Source: Lachnospiraceae bacterium UBA1683
Lineage (GTDB): Bacteria > Bacillota > Clostridia > Lachnospirales > Lachnospiraceae
Reading direction: 5' to 3'
DNA: 64,000 nt
Assembly: GCA_002320245.1 (NCBI GenBank)
Contig: DCKD01000087.1
Span: 148,634-212,633 of the forward strand
Shown: positions 44,346-51,901 of the stretch, in pieces
Position numbering within the stretch: position 1 is the first letter of the stretch
Layout of the letters: each line of letters opens with the position of its first letter
Notes under the pieces: model-generated
Seen by the model: the letters and a program-made list of their open reading frames with translations, nothing else
Told to the model about the DNA's origin: nothing
Database searches by the model: none
Made by a program: the position numbers and the translations under genes

Positions 44346-45287
44346 TTAATACAATAAATCTTTCAATAACATTTTATTCTTTTCAATATCCACTTCCAGA
44401 ACCGACATATCTTCATATGTTCCGAACTGGTAAGATCCTTCCGTCGGAATGCTGCACTGCTGTGTCTGCAAATTTTCTGACGCAAGCACATCTGTAGCAA
44501 GACTGGTGATCTCATTGATACTCATGTTCGTTGACACCTGTGTCATGCAATAATTAATCAGCGGCAGCAATGTTGCCGGATCTTTTTTCTCAACTACTTT
44601 TCGGTAAATACCATACATGACATCGCGCTGTCTCCTGGTTCTGCCGAAATCATTATCCAGAGAACGGTTTCTCGCATGTGCCAATGCCTGGGAACCGGTC
44701 AACAGGTTCACACCCTCCATGACATTCGGCATACCGTTCTGCTGATAGTAAGCCGCCTCTTCCGCAGTCAACGTCACTTCGATTCCTCCCAGCTGGTCAA
44801 TAATCCCGACCAGGTTATCAAAGTTAATCGTAATATAGTTCTGAATATCCAGATCATATACCTTATTGATCGTATTGATCGTCAGACCGACTCCTCCATA
44901 GGCAAACGTATGTCCCAGCTTACTCTGTCCATATCCGTCGATCTCCACCAGGGAATCTCGCAAGAACGAAGCTACCGTCACCTTGTTGTCACTCTTATTA
45001 TAAGAGACAAGCAGCATACTGTCCGAACGTCCCAGCTCCGCATTCGGATCGCGGGTGTCCGTTCCTACCAGAAGTACGTTCACGACATCCTCCACCTTCT
45101 GTTCTTCTTTTGCAATTGCTACCTTCTCCGCCTTTGGATCCACATCTTCCGGATTCACAACCTTGACAGCATCCTTCTGAAGTCTCCATAGACCAAATAT
45201 GAGCACCCCCATGATCAGGAGTAAGATCGCCAGTACCACAATCAATGCAATTTTTCTCTTCTTATGTTTCTTAAACCACTTCTTCAT
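44346..45287 (-). CDS. LytR-CpsA-Psr (LCP) family protein
   Basis: 313-aa type II membrane protein. A Lys-rich cytoplasmic start and one membrane span (residues 13-34) precede the extracellular LCP domain (about 66-220) with VLLVGTDTRDPNAELGRSD, SFLRDS and HARNRSLDNDFGRTRRQRDV (pyrophosphate-binding Arg residues). LCP enzymes attach undecaprenyl-PP-linked glycopolymers to peptidoglycan. It is the last gene of module A, 12 bp after the Wzz/BY-kinase gene, so it may anchor the polysaccharide controlled by those proteins. Confidence 0.9.
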   Translation of the reverse strand: MKKWFKKHKKRKIALIVVLAILLLIMGVLIFGLWRLQKDAVKVVNPEDVDPKAEKVAIAKEEQKVEDVVNVLLVGTDTRDPNAELGRSDSMLLVSYNKSDNKVTVASFLRDSLVEIDGYGQSKLGHTFAYGGVGLTINTINKVYDLDIQNYITINFDNLVGIIDQLGGIEVTLTAEEAAYYQQNGMPNVMEGVNLLTGSQALAHARNRSLDNDFGRTRRQRDVMYGIYRKVVEKKDPATLLPLINYCMTQVSTNMSINEITSLATDVLASENLQTQQCSIPTEGSYQFGTYEDMSVLEVDIEKNKMLLKDLLY

Positions 45288-45299
45288 CTGCTTTTCTCC

Positions 45300-46883
45300 C
45301 TATTCCTTGATGACACGTCCGTATTTATCTTCTATTACTTTCTTTTCCTGACTGCTGTCATCGGTCAGATTCTCATCATCCTGTCCACTCTTACCAAAAT
45401 GCATAAAGCTGCTATAATGTCCGAAACCGCTGTGATTGACCGCTGTCTCATAATGGTTGTACCCTCCATAGCGTCCGTACCGATACCCGTAACCATAGCC
45501 ATACCCTCTGTTCTTACTCGTCTTATCTGCGTTAAACACATAACCAAGAATATCAACACCGCTCATTCCCAATGCCTGAACACCGTCCCGAATCTGACGA
45601 AGTTTCGCATAATCATACTTCACAACATAAAGTGCCGCATCCACATACTTTCCAAGCGCAGGGGCATCTGCAAGCAATTCTGACGGTGCAGTATCCACGA
45701 TCACAATATCCGCACGCTCCTGCAGTCTCTGCAATAATTCTCCCATCGCCCGTGTTCCAAGAAGCCGGGAATCCTTATCCTTCGGCTCCCCGCCATACAG
45801 AACTTCCAGACTGCCTCCGGAGACTTCCACCTTCGTCAGTGCTTTCGCAAGATCAACTTCCTTACGAAGCAACGCCCCCAGCCCCGGATGTTTCTCCGGT
45901 TCATTCATACAGGTCGATACCGATGGATTTCTCACATCTCCGTCCACAAGGATCACTCGTTTCCCTTGTTTTGCAATGGCGATCGCCAGATTGACCGCCA
46001 GCGTAGACTTTCCTTCTCCCGGAACAGAACTTGTAATCAGCAGTGTCTGATGTCCCTTCCGTTCCATTTCCTTCATCACTTTAATGCGTAGTTTCCGAAC
46101 CGCCTCCAGATACGCCTGCGGCACACGTTCATTCATCAGACTCACTGAACTCAAAAACGTTTCTTTCTTACGCTTTTTCTGCATGATAAACGGAATGCTT
46201 CCGTAATCTTCCAGATTCACTTTCTTCTTCAGCTCTTTTCTGGACTTCACAGTTTTCCTTGTCAAAATGTACACCGCCATAATCATAAGTCCGATCACCA
46301 CACCTTTCAGCGCACCTCGGCGGTAGGAGCCGCGAATCACCGTTGCCCGCTGCATATCCGACGGAATGCCTGTCTCATCCAGAACATCCAGCTTCGTCTC
46401 ACCAAGAACAAAACGCGCTACCTTCGGATAATTCTCCATCACTGATTTCAAAATATTGTACGCCATCTGCGGATCGTCCGAAGACACTGACAATGTAAAA
46501 AGATTCGTTCCCTCATCCGCTTTCGCTTTGATCGTCCCCGGCACATAATCCAGTCCCAGGTCCTCCGCAACCACATCCTCCAGCACTCCGCTGGTCAGGA
46601 TATACGGGAACACCTCCTCCATCTGTTTCGCAGACTGTGTGTTAATATAGGATGCAGAACTCGTTCCTACCGTTCTGACTGCCATCGTTGCCGAAGCAAC
46701 ATATTTCGGCTGATACGTCGTCGTTGTCGAAAAATATGCCTGAACCGCAAATATAACCGTCAACGCAAGAACAAGCCACCACAGCCTCCGGATTCCCTGA
46801 ACCACATCCAGCATAAAGTCCATCAGATCAATCTTATCCGATTCATTTGTTTTTCTGCTTTCTGATTGTCTATACTCACTCAT
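45300..46883 (-). CDS. Wzz/BY-kinase fusion, module A type 1
   Basis: 527-aa polysaccharide co-polymerase fused to a bacterial tyrosine kinase. Two membrane segments (about 35-55 and 195-210) flank an extracellular Wzz domain. The cytoplasmic kinase has Walker A SSVPGEGKSTLAVNLA, Walker A' VILVDGDVRNP and Walker B ADIVIVDTAPS. The C-terminal Tyr cluster (GYGYGYGYRYGRYGGYNHY) is the autophosphorylation tail. It overlaps the preceding gene by 4 nt. Its closest relative in the window is the gene at 57766-59217. It should control capsule or exopolysaccharide chain length. Confidence 0.88.
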   Translation of the reverse strand: MSEYRQSESRKTNESDKIDLMDFMLDVVQGIRRLWWLVLALTVIFAVQAYFSTTTTYQPKYVASATMAVRTVGTSSASYINTQSAKQMEEVFPYILTSGVLEDVVAEDLGLDYVPGTIKAKADEGTNLFTLSVSSDDPQMAYNILKSVMENYPKVARFVLGETKLDVLDETGIPSDMQRATVIRGSYRRGALKGVVIGLMIMAVYILTRKTVKSRKELKKKVNLEDYGSIPFIMQKKRKKETFLSSVSLMNERVPQAYLEAVRKLRIKVMKEMERKGHQTLLITSSVPGEGKSTLAVNLAIAIAKQGKRVILVDGDVRNPSVSTCMNEPEKHPGLGALLRKEVDLAKALTKVEVSGGSLEVLYGGEPKDKDSRLLGTRAMGELLQRLQERADIVIVDTAPSELLADAPALGKYVDAALYVVKYDYAKLRQIRDGVQALGMSGVDILGYVFNADKTSKNRGYGYGYGYRYGRYGGYNHYETAVNHSGFGHYSSFMHFGKSGQDDENLTDDSSQEKKVIEDKYGRVIKE

Positions 46884-48355
46884 CTCAATTCATTTCCTCT
46901 ATTTTTACTGTAGTTACTATACTTGCCATACTTCCCATATCTGCCATAATAATCCCCTACCGGACTGTTTGAAAAACTCTTCACATTATTCAGCAAAACT
47001 CCAAGCACCTTTGCACCGTGCCTGCGGAACCCATCCAGCACATCATTGATATCCTCAGACAACATATAATTCTGTTTCACAACAAGCAGAACCGCATCAC
47101 TGTATCCGGCAAGGATCTCCGAATCCCCCATCAGACCTGCCGGCGGAGAATCGATAATGACATAATCCATCATCTTACGGCACGACTCAAGCATTCGCTG
47201 CATCATATCGGACTGTAGAAGTTCTGTGGATGTTGAATAGCAGTTTCTTCCCAACATCAGATACAGATCCTCCACATCGCTGCGCTGGATGATTCCGTTC
47301 AGTTCTGCCGTCCCCTTCAGAAACTCACCCAGTTCATTCTTATCTTCCAGTTTTTTCCCGAAAATCAGGAACTGGGACGGACGTCTCAGATCCCCGTCAA
47401 TCAAGAGTACTTTTTTCAACTGCTGTGCCAGTGAAATCGCCAGATTGGCGGCAACAGTAGATTTCCCTTCATTTTCTGATACACTGGTCACAATAAGAAC
47501 CTGCCCTTTTTCTTTATCCTGAGTGTTGTCTCTGTTCCGGTTTCTCGCCATCCGGTATTCTACCTTTGTCGCCAGTTTCTTATAAGATTCCACAAATGCA
47601 AAGCCTGCCACCGGATTATTCACAAGTAACGGTGATTTTTTATGCTTCGCCAACTCTTTGAACGTCTTATACTTTGTCTCATACCCGATTGAACCGAGAT
47701 TTCTCGCATCCAGCTTCTTTTCAATCTCATCTTCCTGTTTGATCGTGTCTGACATATAAGACAATAAGCCAAACACAAGAGCCAGCAGGATTCCGCCTGC
47801 AAGAGCTGCCTTTTTCATCATGCCGCTCGCATCCAGAGGATTATCCGGCGATGTCGGTACCTTCGGTTCCTCCAGCACATCCATCACCGTATTTCCAACT
47901 GTGTAGAACGACACACTCGTATAATTGTCCATAATCGCGCGAATCATATCAATGGCTTCCTTCGGAGAATCTTCCGTCACCGTCAGCACAAGAATATTCG
48001 TCCCTTCCATGACCTGAGCATTGATCTCGCCTTCCACTTCCTCAATATCCAGCTTCTCACAGAGTATCTTCTTCATCATGTTACTCTGCAGAATCTTTTC
48101 AAATGTCTTGGCCATCGTATTCGCCGAAGACAGATTGCTCGAAGCATTCGCATCGCTCTTCGATGCAACCACGAATGTAGCCGACGAAGAGTATTCCGGC
48201 TGATAACGCACATTCACAACAACATAGGTCAGAAGTGCCGCCGCTATCATCCCCAGCAGGATTACCCACCAGTTCCTCAAAATATCATACACCAGTGTAA
48301 ACGGGTCTATCTTTTTCTCTTCCAGTTCCCGAATCTGATCTCTGTCCATTTCCAT
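46880..48355 (-). CDS. Wzz/BY-kinase fusion, module A type 2
   Basis: 491-aa paralogue with a Wzz domain between membrane segments (about 30-50 and 185-205) and a kinase domain. Walker A is SVSENEGKSTVAANLA (Asn-Glu-Gly instead of Gly-Glu-Gly), Walker A' LLIDGDLRRP, Walker B DYVIIDSPPA, with a Tyr tail (YGRYGKYGKYSNYS). It pairs with the type 2 gene of module B (59224-60642), which has the same ENEGKST variant. It lies 4 bp after the DUF5011-type gene. Confidence 0.87.
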   Translation of the reverse strand: MEMDRDQIRELEEKKIDPFTLVYDILRNWWVILLGMIAAALLTYVVVNVRYQPEYSSSATFVVASKSDANASSNLSSANTMAKTFEKILQSNMMKKILCEKLDIEEVEGEINAQVMEGTNILVLTVTEDSPKEAIDMIRAIMDNYTSVSFYTVGNTVMDVLEEPKVPTSPDNPLDASGMMKKAALAGGILLALVFGLLSYMSDTIKQEDEIEKKLDARNLGSIGYETKYKTFKELAKHKKSPLLVNNPVAGFAFVESYKKLATKVEYRMARNRNRDNTQDKEKGQVLIVTSVSENEGKSTVAANLAISLAQQLKKVLLIDGDLRRPSQFLIFGKKLEDKNELGEFLKGTAELNGIIQRSDVEDLYLMLGRNCYSTSTELLQSDMMQRMLESCRKMMDYVIIDSPPAGLMGDSEILAGYSDAVLLVVKQNYMLSEDINDVLDGFRRHGAKVLGVLLNNVKSFSNSPVGDYYGRYGKYGKYSNYSKNRGNELR

Positions 48356-48359
48356 TCCG

Positions 48360-49232
48360 TTACCCCTCTACTACCACATACAACTTCGTTACCGCAGTCA
48401 CGCCACTCTCCGAAGTGTAAGAATAATCCACTGTATATACCCCCGGCATCGCATAATCCACGTTCGGTGTAATTCCGATACTCTCCGGTCCAAATCCGAT
48501 ATAATCCCCATCTGCCGCAAATGTATACTCAGAACTGCCTCTCATAATTCCTATCAGATAAGCCCCCGGATCAATCGGGACATTCACAGATGTATAGGCT
48601 ATATATTCCGAAAGCATCGGATACTCCTTATTCGTCTCATCCCGATTCGTACTGTCATACAATGTCACTTCCAGCGGAAGCGCGCATACATCTCCCGCAC
48701 TGTTGCTAACCTGCGCCGTAACCGTATACGTTCCCGGCTGTCCGCCATAGTAATCATCACTCAGCGTCATGCGGAGCTGATTCGTCAAATCGCCGTCCAG
48801 ACAATCCTCTGCTGTCATATTTGCCGTCAGGCTCACGGAATCTGATTCACTCAACGCATACCGCAGCGGTTTCAGCAGATGAATCTTCGGAGAAGTGTAA
48901 TCTGAATAAACAAGTGTCCTCTGAGCCGTTCCTGCCTGATTCGCCTTATCAAAGACAATATATGTAATCGTCCGTTTTCCTTTTTCAATAAAGTGAGACA
49001 TCGACGATATACGGATCGACTTTGTCAGATTCCCATCTCTGTTATCTTTCGCCGTCACGCCCTTCAGCGATGCCGCTTCTTCATCTGCCACACTGACCGT
49101 AACCGTGTCTTCCTTACAACTGATAACCGGTGGTTTATGATCTTCTACCAGACTCGACTTGATATAATATATGCCCGATATGATACATGAAACAATAAAT
49201 ATCAGACAAACTGTAGCTTTTACTCTTCTCAT
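48360..49232 (-). CDS. Membrane-anchored DUF5011/HYR-type Ig-like protein, module A
   Basis: 290-aa protein with an N-terminal signal anchor (VCLIFIVSCIISGIYYI) and an extracellular part made of two or three DUF5011-like Ig domains. Repeated signatures are VTAKDNRDGNLTKSI, AEDCLDGDLTNQL and PGTYTVTAQVSNSAG, ending MPGVYTVDYSYTSESG. No enzyme motif is visible. It overlaps the PHP phosphatase gene by 4 nt (ATGA). A paralogue of similar size occupies the same relative position in module B (60655-61512). A role next to the polysaccharide machinery is inferred only from context. Confidence 0.75.
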   Translation of the reverse strand: MRRVKATVCLIFIVSCIISGIYYIKSSLVEDHKPPVISCKEDTVTVSVADEEAASLKGVTAKDNRDGNLTKSIRISSMSHFIEKGKRTITYIVFDKANQAGTAQRTLVYSDYTSPKIHLLKPLRYALSESDSVSLTANMTAEDCLDGDLTNQLRMTLSDDYYGGQPGTYTVTAQVSNSAGDVCALPLEVTLYDSTNRDETNKEYPMLSEYIAYTSVNVPIDPGAYLIGIMRGSSEYTFAADGDYIGFGPESIGITPNVDYAMPGVYTVDYSYTSESGVTAVTKLYVVVEG

Positions 49233-49993
49233 ATTCCCATTCTCTCCTCAAACGGTGTCATCACGGTCCGCAGCGTCGGCCGATTCTCGCTGATCCGCCG
49301 TGGATTCTCCTGAAACAAAATCTTTAATATCTGCTCCGGATATCCCCTGCTCAGCTCCTCATACGCATCCAGCATAAATGGCGTTCTCTGATTCGGACGA
49401 TGCGCATCACTTGCAATCGCACTGATCAGATTGTGATCCATCAGCTCATACGCCGTTCTTCTCACCCGTCTGCCAAAACGCCCTTGAAAACTCCCCTTAT
49501 TCACCTGTACCTGATACCCCAGCTTTCTCCATTCATAGACAATCTGCGGATCATCCTGCACAAATTCATATCGCTCCGCATGCGCGATCATCGGTTTCGC
49601 GTGCACGTCCTTCACACGCCGTAATACATCAAATGCAAATTCAGGATCCTCGTCAAATGCAAACTCCATCAAAATGTACCGGCTTTTATTCAGCGGCATA
49701 ATCTTCCCGCCCGTAATCAAATCCGGCAGGTTATATGTAGCAAACGCCTCCATCCCCGGCAGTACTTTCACAGGAATCCGCTCTGCCTGAACAGCACGCC
49801 AGACCTCCTGTATTGTCTCAATATATTCTTCTCCAAAATAATTACCGAACATCCCCGGAATGTTGCAGTGCGGGGTGGCAATTACAGAAGTCACTCCACA
49901 ATCTGCGGACATCCGCAGCATCTCCAGTGTATCATACATATCCCGCGCCCCGTCATCGATACCGGGGAGGATATGGGTGTGTATATCTATCAT
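49229..49993 (-). CDS. PHP-type tyrosine phosphatase (CpsB/YwqE family)
   Basis: 254-aa metal-dependent phosphatase that dephosphorylates BY-kinases. The PHP motifs MIDIHTHILPGIDDGA, IATPHCN, HAERYEF and SDAHRP provide the metal ligands. It should reset the Tyr tails of the four Wzz/BY-kinases in this window; only one such phosphatase is present, so module B may depend on it. An extended -10 promoter lies just upstream (50026-50054). Confidence 0.92.
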   Translation of the reverse strand: MIDIHTHILPGIDDGARDMYDTLEMLRMSADCGVTSVIATPHCNIPGMFGNYFGEEYIETIQEVWRAVQAERIPVKVLPGMEAFATYNLPDLITGGKIMPLNKSRYILMEFAFDEDPEFAFDVLRRVKDVHAKPMIAHAERYEFVQDDPQIVYEWRKLGYQVQVNKGSFQGRFGRRVRRTAYELMDHNLISAIASDAHRPNQRTPFMLDAYEELSRGYPEQILKILFQENPRRISENRPTLRTVMTPFEERMGI

Positions 49994-50025
49994 ATCATCA
50001 TCCTTTGTTTTTCCAATAATGTATT

Positions 50026-50054
50026 ATTATAACATGGGCGGACCACAGCGTAAA
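50026..50054 (-). promoter_or_regulatory. Internal promoter before the PHP phosphatase gene
   Basis: TTTACG (50054-50049), a 17-bp spacer ending TGT, and consensus TATAAT (50031-50026) on the minus strand: an extended -10 promoter that would uncouple the polysaccharide-control genes from the precursor/radical SAM genes. Confidence 0.6.
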
Positions 50055-50093
50055 GGAATCCTCACAAATCAATTACGATTCTATTTTCAATTG

Positions 50094-51197
50094 TTATATT
50101 TCTGTTGCTTTCAGACTTTCAATCGTCTGTTTTGTATACTTACACAGATACTCCGGAACCGAGTCACTTGCACCACCCTCTGCCACAGCACTTGCCGCAC
50201 ATATATTGCATACCTCTCTCAACGTACACTGACTGCATTTTATACTTGTTCTGATCTCTTCTGTCCCTTTGACCACCTTGTCCCATGCATATGCGAATCC
50301 TGTTTCAAACACCGGAACACTGGGATCATCCAATACCACACAGGCACGCATCTCTCCCTGCCAGTTGATCGTGAATGAGCTTTTCCCCGCTCTGCATTTC
50401 ATTTTTCCCGGTACACCTTTCCCTTCCGGTGTGTGTTCTGCCATGTATAACGTTCTTTTCCGATATTCAGCAAATAGCTCTTCTCCCATTTCCTTCCGCA
50501 ATACTTCCACTCGAATTTTCCCGGCATCTTCCGGTTCCATTCGTGACTCAAAATGATATGCGCAATCTCTTTCTCTCACCGTCGGATACATATAGGTATC
50601 CATTCTCACCGGCACATCTAACTCTTCCCCGATTCTGATAATCTTCTGTGCATCCTTTGCATTTGCTTTTGCAAGACTTCCATTCATCTTTACATCTACT
50701 CCGCGTTCCAGCAGCAATCGAATTCCTTTCATTGCCCGGTTAAACCCTTCCGGATAATGACACACTTCTCCATATGTAGTTTCACTCGCACCGTATACAG
50801 TAATATTAATCCTTCTTGGCTTATTCTTGGCAAAGAAATCAGCCCATTCTTTATCAATCAACGTGCCGTTTGTGTTCACCGTCAATATCATCCCCATCTC
50901 TTGAAGCTTCAGATAAAGCCGCCGAAAATCCGGATAAAGCAACGGTTCTCCGCCGGTCAATAACAGAAAAAGAGTCCCCGTATCTCTCATTTGCTGAGCG
51001 ACAGCAATCCACTTTTCAACAGGGCAGAGTCCTCCCTTTTTCTCCATTTCTTCTCTGCTCAAACGTACATAACACATATCGCAGTTCATATTACAGACAG
51101 GCACCAATTCCAAAACACCATATAATGGAATATGTTTTTCTGCCGCTATTTCAAACATCTTTCTTTCTATGGTCGTTCCATCCTCCATGAGTTCCAT
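50094..51197 (-). CDS. Radical SAM/SPASM peptide-modifying enzyme 1
   Basis: 367-aa radical SAM protein. The [4Fe-4S] motif CNMNCDMC puts Cys at 35, 39 and 42, followed by LLLTGGEPLLYPDF. The C-terminal SPASM domain has seven Cys: CRAGKSSF, RACVV, CSQC-x5-CNIC and YLC, enough for two auxiliary clusters. There is no N-terminal RRE domain, so a separate recognition protein (PqqD-like, 55078-55365) is likely. GGAGGGGAG precedes ATG 51197. It follows precursor 1 across an attenuator hairpin and is paralogous to 61540-62661. The reaction is unknown. Confidence 0.9.
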   Translation of the reverse strand: MELMEDGTTIERKMFEIAAEKHIPLYGVLELVPVCNMNCDMCYVRLSREEMEKKGGLCPVEKWIAVAQQMRDTGTLFLLLTGGEPLLYPDFRRLYLKLQEMGMILTVNTNGTLIDKEWADFFAKNKPRRINITVYGASETTYGEVCHYPEGFNRAMKGIRLLLERGVDVKMNGSLAKANAKDAQKIIRIGEELDVPVRMDTYMYPTVRERDCAYHFESRMEPEDAGKIRVEVLRKEMGEELFAEYRKRTLYMAEHTPEGKGVPGKMKCRAGKSSFTINWQGEMRACVVLDDPSVPVFETGFAYAWDKVVKGTEEIRTSIKCSQCTLREVCNICAASAVAEGGASDSVPEYLCKYTKQTIESLKATEI

Positions 51198-51221
51198 TGT
51201 TTTCTCCCCTCCGCACTACTT

Positions 51222-51250
51222 AAAAAAAGAATCGGAACATCTCCGATTCT
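51222..51250 (-). terminator. Attenuator between precursor 1 and radical SAM 1
   Basis: AGAATCGGA and TCCGATTCT make a 9-bp stem followed by seven T on the minus strand. Partial read-through would give more precursor than enzyme transcript. Confidence 0.8.
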
Positions 51251-51290
51251 TTTCATCTTTTCTGTCACACAAATTTAACTGCTGTTCTAA

Positions 51291-51683
51291 TCAAGACTTG
51301 TCAGTTTCCCAAGTAGTCATATCCAAGTTAGCTGTTGCATGTCCATTAAGCCCCCATTTTCCTCTCCAAACAATCACGCCTTCACCAGAATCATAACGCC
51401 CATTCTTATTATAGTCTACAAATCCATCATAATAGTCATCTGTCGTTGGAGCTTTATGTGTCTTACTACACGGCGTATAATCACCAAGCAAAATAGCCTT
51501 TTCACTACCTTCATATACACCATCTATTTTTCCATCGAATTGACTATAATAATATAGTTTACCTCCTGGTGCGTCACATTTAAAATTATAACTAGACACA
51601 CCTGAATCTCCACACGCGGCCACATACTCATTCGCAACAAATTTTTCACCAACCATCGTAGGTCTTACATATTCCTTTTTCAT
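51291..51683 (-). CDS. Putative radical-SAM-modified precursor protein 1
   Basis: 130-aa protein without signal peptide. The first 24 residues contain YVRPTMVGEKFVANEYVAAC and share 17 of 24 positions with precursor 2. The rest is different: Cys at 36 and 72, several Tyr and Gly, a calcium-loop-like DYNKNGRYDSGE at 90-101, and a C-terminal Ser (ETDKS). The -35/-10 pair at 51759-51787 drives it and an attenuator follows. Leader-plus-core organisation and the adjacent radical SAM enzyme suggest a RiPP-type substrate; a structural surface protein is an alternative. Confidence 0.65.
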   Translation of the reverse strand: MKKEYVRPTMVGEKFVANEYVAACGDSGVSSYNFKCDAPGGKLYYYSQFDGKIDGVYEGSEKAILLGDYTPCSKTHKAPTTDDYYDGFVDYNKNGRYDSGEGVIVWRGKWGLNGHATANLDMTTWETDKS

Positions 51684-51758
51684 ATCCCTTCACTCCCTCT
51701 TTTTATTCACATATTTTAATAATTACGGTAAAGTTATCCACATTTTCCTTCTTTTTCC

Positions 51759-51787
51759 ATTATAACCAATTCCTTGTACAAAATCAA
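51759..51787 (-). promoter_or_regulatory. Promoter of precursor 1
   Basis: TTGATT (51787-51782) and consensus TATAAT (51764-51759) with a 17-bp spacer on the minus strand. Four DnaA-box-like 9-mers surround it (51703-51711, 51734-51742, 51858-51866, 51890-51898); the third is part of a short palindrome (51851-51871) after the ABC transporter gene. Confidence 0.75.
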
Positions 51788-51901
51788 GCTTGGGTTATTA
51801 CTTTTACTTGTTCCTTATTACACAAACAAGCGTCTTTTTCCACTTTGTTGGGATAAGTTATCCACTTATCCATATTCCCCTCAACATTATGTGAATAACT
51901 T

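Noticed and set aside
51703..51898. Replication origin
   Set aside because: DnaA-like 9-mers occur, but there is no dnaA/dnaN neighbourhood or clear unwinding element, and the boxes are loosely spaced.
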